From the NCBI GenBank assembly GCA_021904315.1, contig CM038922.1, positions 15,661,347 to 15,725,346 on the forward strand: a DNA stretch of 64,000 bases. The letters run 5' to 3'. Positions 1 to 12,280 of the stretch are shown here, in pieces. Both the position numbers and the translations under genes were made by a program. Positions within the stretch are counted from its first letter, which is position 1. Each line of letters opens with the position of its first letter. Below the pieces are notes generated by a model. It was not told the DNA's origin and made no database searches. It was given only the letters and a program-made list of their open reading frames with translations. The DNA comes from Sphagnum magellanicum (Eukaryota; Streptophyta; Sphagnopsida; Sphagnales; Sphagnaceae).

Positions 1-54
1 GGTCAAATAGACACCCCCACCTTATGTCATGTCATGTGCATGTATTGCAATACA

Positions 55-336
55 TTACGGGAGATGTAATGGCACACAATACATTCCTATAATTGATACA
101 TTCCTCAATGTGACAAAGTTACCCCATGGATCATCAAAGCAAAGAATATCGTATTTACACCTTCTCAACCCTTTTACCTTTTTTTGAGAATCGTTGTGTA
201 GTAGGGCGATTCCATTGGTGTAAGCACCTGCCATGAAAACTTGGTGATCATTTTGTGCTTGGGGTTCTAGGGTTCTAGAATGGGCTATAATATCATTGAA
301 CCAATCACCCTTGGGCCGGAGCTTCAAGCTTTTCAT
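55..336 (-). CDS. Possible small ORF or 5' exon, unrecognised
   Basis: A 93-codon reading frame starts at a true ATG that lies directly after an in-frame TGA. Its first 75 codons look protein-like, with mixed charged and hydrophobic residues and a DDPWG stretch. A plausible donor (GGG followed by GTAACT) lies near the DDPWG codons, so this could be the 5' exon of a minus-strand gene that continues off the left edge. I recognise no family. The telobox-bearing repeats at 395-725 lie just upstream in this orientation. A chance ORF remains possible. Confidence 0.28.
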   Translation of the reverse strand: MKSLKLRPKGDWFNDIIAHSRTLEPQAQNDHQVFMAGAYTNGIALLHNDSQKKVKGLRRCKYDILCFDDPWGNFVTLRNVSIIGMYCVPLHLP

Positions 337-394
337 TCAACCATAAGGTTGGCTTCTTCTTTACATTTGTATTCCCGAGCAGCCTGAATTTCAA

Positions 395-725
395 AGAAAA
401 AATTAGGGTTTGTGGATTAGTGAAGAAGAATCAGGGTTCACATAATTGTGAAGGGAAAAAATTAGGGTTTCTGGAATCATGAAGAAAGATTAGGGGTTGT
501 GGAACTGTGAAAAAGAATTAAGGTTTGGGGAATTGTGAAGAAAAAAAACTAGGGTTTTGGGGTATTGTGAAGAAAAACTAGGGTTTTGGGGGAATTGTGA
601 AGAAAAATTAGGGTTTGGGGAATTGTGAAGAAAAACTCGGGTTTGGGGAATTTTGAAGAAAATCTAGGGTTTGGGAAATTGTGAAGAATGGGTTCGCGGA
701 ATCGTGAAGGAAATTTAGGGTTTAA
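395..725. repeat. Minisatellite of ~36-bp units, each with a telobox-like AGGGTTT
   Basis: About nine imperfect units are visible. Each holds TTAGGGTTT or CTAGGGTTT, then a GGGGAATTGTGAAGAA-like stretch. AGGGTTT is the plant telomere and telobox core. The array sits between a candidate minus-strand ORF and a GC-richer stretch at 730-830, so it could be promoter or leader DNA for either side. It is not a telomere, because the TTTAGGG units are separated by unrelated sequence. Confidence 0.75.
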
Positions 726-1250
726 GGAGAGTTGTTTGTGTGCTGCCTTCTTTGCGTGTCGCTGTGGATTTTCGAGGACGTGTGGAATTCGGCGAGGATG
801 GATTGCACTGCGATGCACACGGTCATCGATTTGGTTTGCAAGCAAACAACCCATCTTTTATATGTTTACTTGTTTTGGCATCGCATTGTCTCTGTTTTTT
901 TTCTTTATTGTTTTTGAGATGTCTGTGTTTGGCTGGGGTGATGAGATTCAATGTACATCATGCGCAGATGCTTGCGAGCTCCAAGGATTCAGGCTTTCAA
1001 GGTGAGGCGGATGTGATGATGATAAGGAGCCAGCCAATGTGTCCTGTGTCTTTAGACCTTGCACTAGTATGCAGTGCAATTTAGGTGGATGATGTTTCCA
1101 TACTTACTGGTTTCGTTCTGTTTGCAGAGAGCAAAAAATATGGGGTGAACATGCGCATGTAGGGCAAGTTAAGAGCTGTGCTCACATGGAAAAGAATCTT
1201 ACTTTGCATCTCTTCCTTCATCCCTGGTCAGTTAGCCCTCCTCTATCCTT
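688..1250 (+). other. Possible spliced transcript start, function unknown
   Basis: An ATG at 688 opens a frame that runs to a strong donor (CAAG followed by GTGAGG, exon end 1001). A good acceptor (TTTGCAG) ends at 1127. Joining them keeps one frame open for dozens more codons past 1128. The 730-830 part is more GC-rich than its surroundings. The predicted peptide resembles no family I know, so this may be a non-coding transcript or chance. Confidence 0.2.
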
Positions 1251-3899
1251 TGTGAAGTTCTGTATTTTTTGGTGTTCACGCATGTTATACAGTCAAAGCT
1301 CTTTGGCCCATGACAGAGGTTTTCTAGGGTTTATGTGGAAATGGCTAAATGGTTGAGAGTGGCAATTTGTCTGTAACTTCTAATGCTTTGTTTCACATTG
1401 CACCTTTCATGACATTGAGGATCCTTTCCTTACAGGCAGTCTAGCTTAATCTTTCCATGCCACAATATTTCTCTGAGGGTTTTGCAATGATGTTTTGTTG
1501 CCCATCAGGTTTAAACCTTGGGAATGAAGACTATATAATCCTTGGGCACACAGAACCAATCTGTGTTTCATGAAACTGTAAGCAATCTGTTCATGCTCTT
1601 CAAGCTTTTGAGTTCAGGTTGATCTCCTGTCAGTTGACCATTTGTTAATATGGCTAGAATGTCAAGGCTACTTCCTCTTATTTTTTGTTCTTGAGTGAAA
1701 TCCAGAAGATGTGTTTGTTGGGTAGTTGCTTCTTATTGTATAACCAAGAGTGTTCCAAAGGTTTTGTAATGAAGAGTGTTTTCTTTTGGTGGAGTCCTGG
1801 CCTGGAGTTGGTCATTGATTGAGATGCTATTCTCTATGTCCTCAGGCTGGCTGTTTGTTCAGATGGGCTTTGATGAGTTTGGGAGCTGGAAAGTTTTCTT
1901 CATGATGTGAGTCTCTTGAGATTGTGGCTGCTGGTAGTCCTGAGCTAGGGTTCTGACCACAAACAAACAGTGCAATATATTACTGGATTTTGTTTTGGTG
2001 GTGCTTCCCAGGTCACTGCAATACATGAATTAGAAGTGCTTCCGGTTTTCACCAAGGGTGTATAACATATTTTGGGGCTTTGGTCTGCTGATCAAGAAAC
2101 AAGTGTCCCTCATCAATGAGGTTTACAAGTTCCATAATCTACTACCTTTCATAAGGTGATACTTTCTCTGTCTTCCTCTGTTTGTGTCAATAGTAGCTGC
2201 TTCTTCTAGATCCAGTAGTGTACCACTGGTATTCAAAGAGCTTCAAATTCAGGAAATCTCAGATGCTCATTTCCTTTGGAACACAGAGTGGAATCAGTTG
2301 GAAAACAGCTCTATGGACTTGGGTTGTAGAGACTTGCCAATTGCTCACTAGTAGTATTGTCACTGCAGAATCATCAGCCACATGTCATTGCCCTGGGCAA
2401 TTGGCAATGTAGTGGAACCCTCTCATGGCAGTTCCAGTCGAGCTGAACAAGTTGATGTGAAATGGGTAAATGGGGGGTGTGAGGGGTTTTTCACAGGAAA
2501 TGGCATTGGTCATCACATGCTACTACCAAAGTTGAGTGTAATGTAGGCCTGGGAATTGTTTCACATATGGACTTGTAATCCCTAGACTGTGTTGGCCTCT
2601 TTGTGCATCATTTGGTGGTCAAGAAACTGTAGATCATCATTTGTTTCTTCAAACAGTTGGGCATGGACTATGCCAGCAACCCAGAGTAAAATCTCAGGGA
2701 AGCATGGTATCTAAGAATGGCTGAAGAAGGGACATATGGATGCAAGGATTTCCAAATATTTCAAAGACCCTCAGGTCCAAAGATCTGTTGGTAGCAAGAA
2801 TTGTGCTTTCCAGTGAAGAAGGGGACACTCTCACCTGGGGGGCAAATACCTACTCTCCTGTTGAGTTTATCAGTGCGTGTGATTGTCCCTACCTATTATT
2901 CTGGCACACACCTGTAGAAATAAACATACACACTTTGTGTATGTAAGATTTGAAACACCCAACTGCAAGGCCTGCAGTCAGTCTTTTTACAACAACTCCT
3001 GCTGGCCTAAATGTTGCTTACTGGATTCCTCTGTAAAGAGAATCTCCCAGTGTTCTGACCATATCAGGTACTTACCTCACTTATTTCTTAACATTTTTCA
3101 AACAGTGGAGGGCATCACCAAAACAATTCTCTTTTGGATTTGGTATAAGAATTAGAAGCTTGGTTGATGATGATGATCATCACCACCCTGATTGTTGTCA
3201 CAAATTAGTTGCAGTGATCCAAGTCAGTAGCCACAAAAATCTCCTCTTGGATGTGCTATAAAGAAGCTATTTTGGATTTGGTATTAGAAGCTTGACAATG
3301 ATCATCATCAGGAGGAAGTTGATGGCACAAGAGGGTGGGGCCCCATCATGTTATGCCCATATATATTGCTAGAGTAAAAAAGTGTGCCAAAACACTAAAC
3401 AGCTCTTGCAATTTTGGCTTAGCAAAATTGCAAACAGATCTTGTTTTTCTTGCAAATTCCAAGCAGATGTTTGTTTTTCATATCTTGCTTATGTTTGCCA
3501 AATTAGCAAACAGATCTGAATCAGTGTTGAGAATGCAACTAGGTATGGTTTTGGTTTTTCTGGAAAATCGAAAGAGCAGGTCACAGTTCAGGAAAAATAC
3601 TGGCCAGCAAGCTCCTGAGAAGTGGCACCTGGCAAGTTTATGAACATAGACAGTGCTGACTCTCAATGAGGAGAGCAAAGCCAAAAAAGAAGCCATATCT
3701 TCAGTCCAATGGAATTAGCCAACAGATTCTCTGTTTTCTGCAAGCTGTAGAGTAGAGATTGGAGCAAATGTCCAGCCCCTCTCTGCCCCAGTTTTTATGA
3801 TGTTGCAGTTGGGAAAAGGGAGCTGTAGTTGAGAAGAATCAAGAGTTGGGCACTTGGGGGGTGGGGAAAGGAAAGCTGGTCAGTCAGTCGGTCAGTAGC
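1251..3899 (+). other. T/G-rich stretch without a recognised gene
   Basis: No long ORF or known domain is visible. The T and G richness of the plus strand matches intron or leader DNA transcribed rightwards towards the lipase gene. Short open stretches (for example near 2210-2340 and 2740-2830) are not convincing exons. Confidence 0.5.
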
Positions 3900-5131
3900 A
3901 AAGCAAAGCAAAGCAAAAGAAAAACTCAACAGCACGGTTTCTGCAACTCTTTGGAGATCTGAACAAACAGGAGCTCAACACCTGTGACCTCCAAACACTC
4001 TGTACTTCACAGATTCACGTCTTTTTTTGTTTTCCTTTCCATTTTATTTTGATGGGTTTCTCCCTCTTCTCCCTCCTTCCCTGCAGCAAATTATGTCTGA
4101 ACTTTTTTTTTTCTGGGACCACAGCAGTGGTGGTGTTCAGATCTGTTGTTGTGGGGTGACAGCAGAAAGAGAGATTAGATCAAATGATTACGTTCCTAAC
4201 CACGGCGTGCATTTAAGGCAGTCAGTCAGTTATGTGTGTGGAGCTGTCTGCCATGCTCTCTCTCTCTCGCTCTCTCTCTCTGCCATTTACAACCCACCCC
4301 TTTGTACTGTACTCATCACTACGCGTATACTTACTTGGCGATGCTTCTATGGAGCTGCTCCTCCTGTTGCTGCTAATGCTTGCTGGATTAGGGTAACAAC
4401 AACAACAAATCCAACAAACCCAAACAAAGGGATACTTTTCTGTGAACAAAGAAAACTCAACCCATTGTCTCCTTTTCTTCCTGAACCTTCTTGTTCTTCT
4501 TCTTCCATTTGCAACTGCAAGCTCATCATCTCCCTGTCTGTCTATCTATGTGTGTGCCTCCCTCAGCTTTCTCCTTAGTCCCTCCAAACTGATAATGGGA
4601 TCTGTGGGAAGCGGAGTCTGATGCATTGTGTGTGTGTGTGTGTGTGTGTGTTTCACTCTGTCTGTCTGTGGTTTTTTTCCCCATTGAACTTGTTCGTTCA
4701 GACTCCAGAGCTAGTGTTGAGAGTTCAGTGAAGATGTGAGAGATTGTTTGAAGAAAATAGGTGTACAGTTTCCCAGATCAGTAGTAGTTCCTTTTTCTAC
4801 TTGTAGAGAGATTGTCAGCTGGGAAAGGTTTTTGCAGCATGAACTGCAGGCTGTTGGGTAGTAGTGTCTTCTCAGCTATGCTGTTGGAAGTTTTGAGACT
4901 ATATTGGGTTGCAGCTGTATCAGCTCCTTGTACTAAGTCTAGTCTCAGACGCCAGCTGCCGCTTGCAGATCATCAGATGGCCCCTGGTGCAATGCCATTG
5001 TTGTTGTTGTTGGCGATGATTTTTTGAGCTGGAGCTTTTTTCTTCTTGGAATTGGGTTTGCTTGCCCGCCATTGCTGCCTTTGATCATCATCAATCACTC
5101 TGGAGCTCGTTTTCATGCGAGAGATCACGCA
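3900..5131 (+). promoter_or_regulatory. Presumed promoter and leader of the lipase gene
   Basis: This stretch is pyrimidine-rich and carries a CT tract at about 4256-4281 and a GT tract at 4627-4651. CT-rich tracts are frequent around plant transcription starts. Several upstream ATGs are present, including a 62-codon uORF at 4839-5027. The frame of the lipase is open from 5024 without an ATG and would encode a hydrophobic stretch (SFFLLGIGFACPPLLPLIII), which would only matter if an upstream exon supplied a start. Confidence 0.45.
4839..5027 (+). CDS. Possible 62-codon upstream ORF in the lipase leader
   Basis: An ATG-initiated frame of 62 codons ends 104 bases before the lipase ATG at 5132. 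Its C-terminal part is a hydrophobic run (PLLLLLAMIF) encoded by TTG repeats. If the transcript starts upstream of 4839 and is unspliced here, the uORF would be expected to lower translation of the lipase. No family is recognised. Confidence 0.25.
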   Translation: MNCRLLGSSVFSAMLLEVLRLYWVAAVSAPCTKSSLRRQLPLADHQMAPGAMPLLLLLAMIF

Positions 5132-6613
5132 ATGGGTCAGCTGCTTCTACACCCTGACAAAATCCGGTTCAAGAATGCTGCTACTGTGTCCGGGATGATG
5201 ATCGAGCAGCCCCCGGAGGGTATAGACCACATCAAGCAAGAAGTGGTGGATTCGCTCATTGCAACAAGAGCTGCATACGAGCCGACTAGTGCAGGAGTGG
5301 AAGAAGTTCTGAACCGGAAGTATGATCTCCACACCAGCAAGTACGAGCTTCTGTACCATAGAGATTTCGAGGTTGCAAACAACGTCCTCGGGAGCTCAGT
5401 GGCGGCACAACAGCAGATAGAAGAAGGAATGGGAGGAGAACAATGCGAGCAAGTGTTCGTGATTGTGCGCAGTAGCAGTGGACACATCTTGGTAGCATGC
5501 AGAGGCACCTTTGGCGTTTCCGACATTCTCCAAGACATGAAGCTCGCGAAGCTCTCAGTCCCATTCGCGCGAAGAGGACGCGCGCAGATCGGGTTCGTGG
5601 AGCGTGCAATGTGCTTACCACTGGAGCTATTCCTGTCGCTTCTCCGCGCCGGCGAGAAGCTCATCTTCACGGGACACTCGATGGGAGGAGCCGTGGCATC
5701 GCTAGTCGCGTTGCGTGTACTGGAAGCTCTAGCTTCTGTTCCACGACACCGCATCATCGCGCGCACTAGGGTGCAATGCATCACGTTCGCGACCGTTCCG
5801 TTTGCGGATCTTGAGCTCGCGGAGCACATCGATAGCTGCTTCCGTGATTGCTTCCATAACGTGATCTCCAAGCACGACATTGTCCCACGCGCTCACAACG
5901 TACTTCCCAATCTCATCTTCCCGCTTGCGCGCTCGCTGATCGAGCTGCTGGAAGAGAGATGGGAACTGCGCGCATGCAAAGCATTGCTGGAGCACGCCGC
6001 TGCCACTGGACTGCACTACGATTCCTCAGCCATCACCACTTCTTCTTCTTCTTCCGGCTCCTCTTCCGTTGTTGTTTCTGCGATCTCTCTACAGAAACTG
6101 CTGTTGAAGCTGGAACAAAGCTTGCCCATCTTGTGGCCGCTCACTTGGTTCTTCACTTTTGTTCTGCAATGCGCGGATTCTGACGAGGAATCGTTGCTGT
6201 GGAGTCACTGTGGTCACTTGCTGCTGCTGGATCCGCAAGCACAAGAGCCGAGTGCGCTCATCAGACGTGAAGCCATGCACACGTTAGACGAGTTCAATTG
6301 CATGGAAGGCAAATCCATGTTCCAGATTTACTTCGAGCATGGCTTGGCGAACCATTACGCTTGCTTGGCTCGAAGCTCTGTAGGACCCACAAGCAGCAAC
6401 AACAGCAACAGCAACAGCAGCAGCAGCAACAACAACAACAACTCTTCTTCGAGCTCCATGAGTTGTACCATGTCTTTGGCAGATGTGATGCAGCTCCCGA
6501 CTGGACTTTCCATGAAAGAGGTGATGGGTAATCCTTGGACAACTTGCTTCCAACCCCTCTTGCACAAAATGTTGCTCAAATTGACTGGCAACGATTTCCA
6601 AACTTTCAGATAA
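5132..6613 (+). CDS. Class-3 lipase-like alpha/beta hydrolase
   Basis: This 493-residue protein probably hydrolyses acyl esters of glycerolipids. The frame is open from 5024, but the first ATG is at 5132, which I take as the start. The nucleophile elbow GHSMGG places the catalytic Ser at about residue 183. An SKHDIVPR segment supplies the likely catalytic Asp at about 249, and FEHGLANHY supplies the likely His at about 403; this order matches Lipase_3 proteins. Near residue 430 is a Ser/Asn-rich run encoded by CAG/CAA and TCT repeats. No intron is needed. No signal peptide follows the chosen ATG, so a cytosolic or peripheral location is likely. EDS1/PAD4/SAG101 proteins share this fold and also carry a long C-terminal region, but I see nothing that singles them out. 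The family call is firm; the substrate is unknown. Confidence 0.85.
   Translation: MGQLLLHPDKIRFKNAATVSGMMIEQPPEGIDHIKQEVVDSLIATRAAYEPTSAGVEEVLNRKYDLHTSKYELLYHRDFEVANNVLGSSVAAQQQIEEGMGGEQCEQVFVIVRSSSGHILVACRGTFGVSDILQDMKLAKLSVPFARRGRAQIGFVERAMCLPLELFLSLLRAGEKLIFTGHSMGGAVASLVALRVLEALASVPRHRIIARTRVQCITFATVPFADLELAEHIDSCFRDCFHNVISKHDIVPRAHNVLPNLIFPLARSLIELLEERWELRACKALLEHAAATGLHYDSSAITTSSSSSGSSSVVVSAISLQKLLLKLEQSLPILWPLTWFFTFVLQCADSDEESLLWSHCGHLLLLDPQAQEPSALIRREAMHTLDEFNCMEGKSMFQIYFEHGLANHYACLARSSVGPTSSNNSNSNSSSSNNNNNSSSSSMSCTMSLADVMQLPTGLSMKEVMGNPWTTCFQPLLHKMLLKLTGNDFQTFR
6392..6442 (+). repeat. CAG/CAA trinucleotide tract inside the lipase CDS
   Basis: Imperfect CAG/CAA units are read in the AGC/AAC frame and give a Ser/Asn run rather than polyglutamine. 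The tract is probably length-polymorphic and lies in a linker after the catalytic His, so it should be tolerated. Confidence 0.8.
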
Positions 6614-8399
6614 TCACAAATAAAAAACTCTTTTGCAACAAAACACCCCAACAAACAGCTCCCAGAAAAAAATATCCTCTCCATTCCTTCACAGGTCTCC
6701 TCCACTCTTCTGTCTTCTTCTCGGATAAAAGCTCTGCTGTAGCATTATCTTATTCTGGATGTTTTCTGCGACTGCTCTTGTGATCAGATATTGGGTTTGC
6801 TTGCTTGCTTGCTTGCAGCAACCCAAAAGCAACCCAAAGCTTGCAGTAGCAACCTTGCCAGGTATTTTTAGGGTTGCTGCAGCAAGCTTTGTGATTCTGA
6901 GGTTTACTGCAAACTTTTATTTTTATTTTTATTTTTTGCAGTCATCTTCAGCTCTTGATCTGATTCCATTCCTCCCACCACTCCTGCAATTCTTTTTGCC
7001 ATCTTTGGTGGATCTAGTGTAGTACTTACAACAACAAAGAACTTTTGTGTATGGGTCTCCTCGACTCTTTGGCTTTCTACATTGATGAGAGGAGTTGTTG
7101 CCACAGCGAAAGTGTTGCCACAATGAAAGAAAGTGATTTAGTAGTAGACTGTAGTACATTGTAAGAAGATTTTTTGTGCAAATTTTGTGCATCACACTAT
7201 TTCTAATGCCCACCAAACACTCTTTTGCCGATTCTAGTATTTAGCAATTTCTCAGTTTGTGACTTTGATCATTGCAAGCTTTGTTCAAGCACATTGTAAG
7301 TAGAATGATGAAATAATGCAGATGGTGCAGATTTTGGAGTTTGTTTCAGCAGCATTCTTGAAGCTTGCTTGCATTCTCTTTTCACTTCTCTTTTGTTGCA
7401 TTATGTGAATTGGATCATCCACATCTGTTATTTTGAGTACACAATTTTGTGCATAATTCATGTTTTGGTTTGAGATGTTTAGATGGTTTGACAAAACATG
7501 AGTGGTGCAATTTGAGCTGTGAGATCAACCTTGATTCCAGATTTTGTGATTTTCAATGAGGTTTTTTTTGGATTTGCACAGAATGGTTTTCAAGTGCAAT
7601 TGTGCATGATGGTTCATCTTTTGATTCCAGTCTTTGAAACATTTCTGCAAAAGAGTGGTGCAATCTGAGATTAACCCTCATTCCAGAAGGGATGTTTGGC
7701 TGTCTTCTTCTTGGATTTGCATATATTGTTTTTAGTACAATTGTGTGTGGTTCATTTGTGTTTGGTTCCTGACTTTGAAATCATATTCTGCAAGAGAGTG
7801 GTGCAATCAGAGAACTGAGATCAACCCTTGTATCCGAAAGGGATTTTCAACTGTCTTTGTCTTGATTGCCAAGATTGCCATTGAAGGCCTTCTTGTGTGC
7901 AGAGAGTGGGGTTAATTAATTAAGGGAATCACTGGTGATTAGTAATCTGAAGAGGGTATTTGGATAAGTCATGGGTTTCAAATCCATTTTGCCAATTTGA
8001 ATTGATATGGTACCATTGTCAAAGTAATCCACACTCGAATTTACCTGTTTCTCCAACTAATACTAAGACACCAAAATATCTCAATTCTGGCCACAAAATT
8101 AGTGGGGTGGAAAACAATGTGCTCAATTAATTATAACCCATTGAGCAGCTGTTGGGGAGCAGCATTTGGAGCTTGACCCCAATGCCAGCAACTTGCTGTG
8201 AAGAAGTGCGTACTTCACACATATCTTTTCTTGATTTTTGTTGAGCATGTGCATGCTTTTGAGACTCGTCAAAAGTGACTAGTTTGGGAAATCAAAGCCT
8301 CATCATATTATGACAATATAGAACCCACCCATGATAGGAGGTAGCAGTATCATGTGTAATCGCTTGCATAAACATTTATTTCTCTCCAAACTCATGGCT
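6614..8399 (+). other. Lipase 3' region, no further gene seen
   Basis: The DNA after the lipase stop is T/G-rich on the plus strand, as expected for a 3' UTR and downstream transcribed DNA. A loosely repeated motif (GAGTGGTGCAAT plus nearby words) recurs near 7500, 7650 and 7800, which suggests old local duplication. I see no coding exon. Confidence 0.4.
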
Positions 8400-11300
8400 A
8401 ACTGATGAGAATTTCTTCCTGTGCAGCAAGCTAATCAGATTCCTTATCTGGCACATACCAAGCATCCTTCACCTTTGCCTCAAGCTCATTAGTTCTGAAT
8501 TGAGTTCAGTTCATCTACAATAAATGTTGGAAATTTGTTTTGCAATGCAATCTCCCGTATCTACATTACATTGAATTATGCAAGCTCACCAAGTATGATT
8601 GCCCAACTAACAGCATCTGGTGGTACAGAGGACATTGTCCTCCTGATCAAATCCTCAGTTCCAACCAAAAAATACTGTACAGTAAAGCCATTGACTCGAA
8701 GTACAGCAGATGCCTCCATCCACTAGGCTTGTATAAGCAGACAATGAACAAAGGTGACCCAATTTGTGGACAGCTACCTTCTTGTCAAGTCAGTTCTAAA
8801 ATGTCTGAGAGCTTCCTTACTGCATCGAAGAGTCATGTGAGAGCAGCTTATTGAACACTCACCAAGCATCCTCTGTGCTTGCAGACTTGGTGTACATGTT
8901 AATGACGCTAGCTACTACCCTCCAAGATATGAGCTATGTCTACCCCCACAAAGACTTATTTGTTTGTCTTTGTTCAACAATCTGGTTATGGAAAGGCCAG
9001 ATAGAAGTTGAAATCTATGTACATAATGCATTAGAAATTACCACACACAGATAGAGACACTAATAGGTGAGACATTGAAATCCAGATTTATGTCTCACAA
9101 CATGTACCTAGGCATAAGCTTTGTGTGCAAAAACCTTGTACACTAAGAGCTATTCTAGACTGTACAACAACCAAAGTCAAACATGCTTGTGCTGGTAAGC
9201 AATTTCCATGAGATTTACAAATGCAATGGTCAAATTCACAAATATGGAATTCCTGGAGCCTCATCAAAGGAATGCAAGAGTCTATTTGCAGGAACCCTCT
9301 TCCCTCCAACGTGCTCACTCTTGTGAAGTCCGGGAGGAAGTAGGGTTCCTTACTATTGGATCAACAGGAGAGCTCTCATTCTTGGAAACCACATTCTTGA
9401 GAGATTCAATGCCATCTTATTTGTGAAGGTCTGTGCTGACTCTGTACCTTCTGTTGGGATTGTGGCCATGGTCAATACAAGAGCCTTCCTTGATGAGCTT
9501 CCACCTAACAAACATTGATGTATGTGTGTAATCATGCTCAGCTAGACTACCAGTGGTTCCCTACAAATGCCAATCAATCACCATTACTCTTGCTACACTG
9601 GTTTCGCTGTCAAATTGATGTCACCAGTACGATATTCTCCTTGTGCATGGAAATTGATGACAACAATCTACATATGTCCCATCTGCTTGAGATATGAAAA
9701 CCTTTCTCAATCAACATTAATTTGCTGGCATTGAGAAATAATGGGTACCAACAAAAGAGGGACCTAGAGCCACAAGACTACTGGCAAAGAGGTCACTGTT
9801 GCTACATCATCACAAAGCCATTTTTGCAGTGAAGAGCAATTTGGCTTGGAGGCTTACCAAGTCTTTGGTGGTTGCTTCATGTTGTCCTGGACTCTTGAGC
9901 TTTGGTGCCTCAGATAAGCATGGCAACAGGACAGGAGACACATGGAGAATCTCAAAGCACCTTTAACACCAATACATCTATAATTTGAGTTCAGCTGTTT
10001 TGGACAAGACAGCTCTTAAGAATTAACTGGATCTTCATTGTTGCATGCACATAGTTCATGCCCAAATTGAATAAACTACAGCACAGACCTGAAGCATGGT
10101 CAGCCACAACCCCAGCTCCACTGCTTGTCCCTCTTGCCATCGGCTGAAAAGTACCTCAGGACAAAGGCTTCAGTTTGATCACTGCATCAGGGAGTTGTTA
10201 AGAGATTCTAAAACCAAAAAAATGAGATCTCAAGACCAACACCTTGAGGTCTGATCTTCCAGGTCTACTAAAATAAAATGGGAGTCCTGGAATAAGAAGT
10301 TCTTTGTAAAGAGTACTTGCACACTTGAATATTTCAATCTAATTTGAGAATCACATGAACATAGAACTCAAATGATCAACATTTTGGTGCCCGCTCTTAA
10401 GGATGAAGAGATCCTGGAAAATCCTCTTCAAATGAACATAGTCTGGCTTGTAATCAAGTCAGGTAGAGCAGTAGTGGAATTACAATGCAAATTGTGAGGG
10501 ATCTGCATAGCAAAGAGCCTGCATGAGAATCACCCTTGAATCATCTACAGGGACGAGCCACTACTCTCCACAATAGTCTGTGAGGAAGAATGAGCACTGC
10601 ATCTACTTTTGTCTGTTTCCAAGCATGAACATGGTCACTACCTTTGGCATACTATTCCTTCACTGCTCTTGCTATCCTGTCATGCCTACCCGACACAAGC
10701 TTTACGCCAGGATTGCAATGGATGTTGGAGCTGTTGCCACTTTGATCCTACACAATGAGAAAACATGTTGTTTGGTCCATTAGAAGTGCAACTCTGCATC
10801 TCAATTGATGTGATTCTACTTGGTGGTTCATCCTTACAAAGGAGTAAATAAACTCAATCGGCATCTTTATTGCAAGTTTGGAACATGATTTCCACCTTCA
10901 GCACAAGAAGACAATGCTATCAGGAGAAGAGGCTCTTCTCTGCAGCTGCTTTAGGGCATGATCATGTTCCTTAGCATTGTTGAAATGTTAAGTGAGATGT
11001 AAATTCCTCCTCTGACAGACTGAAACTTCAGCCATGTTGAAACAAAGGGCAAATCTACTCTTGCAAATCTACTCTTGAATTGTTTGTTTTGGTTCTTGGA
11101 TTGCTTTTGACTCTCATTTTCAAGTGTTCTTTGATCAATAGAATGTGAGATAATACAAACAAGTTGCATTTTTATGTTACACAAACAAGAGTAAACTACC
11201 CTTGAGCAAAAAAATTTCCTACTTTGTGCATCATGAATGTGGATTGTTCAGTTGTGAATCTATGCAAGTCTAGCAAAAATCATAGGGTAAAGAAACCAAC

Positions 11301-12280
11301 ATCTAGAAGAAGCCACATTGTCATGACAAGAAGTCCTTGAAGCTGACCCTGGACAAGAGCATGCTGCATGATAAACTGTTCCAACCATCATTATCCCTCC
11401 ATATATTTCAGGAGCAATGATGCTTGACAAAGTTAATGTGCAAGCACAGCACAAGGCTCACATGACAGTAAGTTTTTTGCATTAGATGCTACATGCCATT
11501 AGCAAATCCTCCCACACATTGTCATTGTGGAGATTGATCAAAATGCAGAGGTAACCTAAATCAAAAGTAAATTCAACACGACAACTTTTTAAATCTGATT
11601 TCTGTTGCAATAATGTAGGCCACCTTGATGGAAAATCAATGGAGCAATGTTCCTTCCTTGTTACTGCATCAATGACCGAGTGATTTCAACATGATGACAC
11701 ATTGGAGCGCTTGTTTTTATTGCATTGGATGCTATATGTGACTGGCAGGTAGAGTATCCTTACTGCACACCATCAGTAAATATGTTACAGAAATGCCTGG
11801 AGTGAATTGGCTAAGCCTAAATCTATTGAATCTTCCTTGTGACACCTCAACAATACGGCTGCTCCCCCATCCAATTAGTCATCCACCTCCAAGCAAATAA
11901 ATTTACTACTGGACTACACCCCAAAGGTGCAATGTAACCAGAACCTATGCTATCATATATCAATCAACTGCATTCATCTAGCTTAACACACTACCTTTGG
12001 ACCCTCATAACCATCCTTGTCAGAGCCGGCTAACATGGAGACACCTGGTCTGCAGGTTTTCCATACTCAAACAGCTGTTTCAGCTATCATAGTGTCCTGT
12101 TGATCGTGGATGTACGTCCACACCCCATATTGTAGCTGGATCCATCAGCACTACATGCAACTTGTCTGATACACCTGTTGAGGTCTTGTAAGGTGGCCAT
12201 AAGCACTAGACTTGGCTACTGGATTAAAAATTACATAGGCATTCCTAAAAAAACAGGAAATAGCTTGAACTTTGCAGTAC
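8400..12280 (-). other. A/C-rich stretch, possibly 3' part of a minus-strand gene
   Basis: Plus-strand base skew flips here to A/C-rich, the mirror of the preceding stretch, as if transcription ran leftwards. Short coding-like segments on the minus strand occur near 10880-10985 (NAKEHDHALKQLQRRASSPD) and 11335-11410 (IIAPEIYGGIMMVGTVYHAA). I could not chain them into a gene or match them to a family. Confidence 0.3.

Noticed and set aside
395..725. Chromosome end or interstitial telomere
   Set aside because: True plant telomere DNA is uninterrupted TTTAGGG; here the core occurs once per ~36-base unit.
4027..4578. 183-codon plus-strand frame before the lipase
   Set aside because: Its composition follows the CT repeats and poly-T runs; no domain, and it looks like leader DNA.
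5137..5880. 247-codon minus-strand frame across the lipase gene
   Set aside because: It is a shadow of the GC-rich lipase coding frame, with no recognisable domain and a Ser/Arg-rich text typical of antisense reading.
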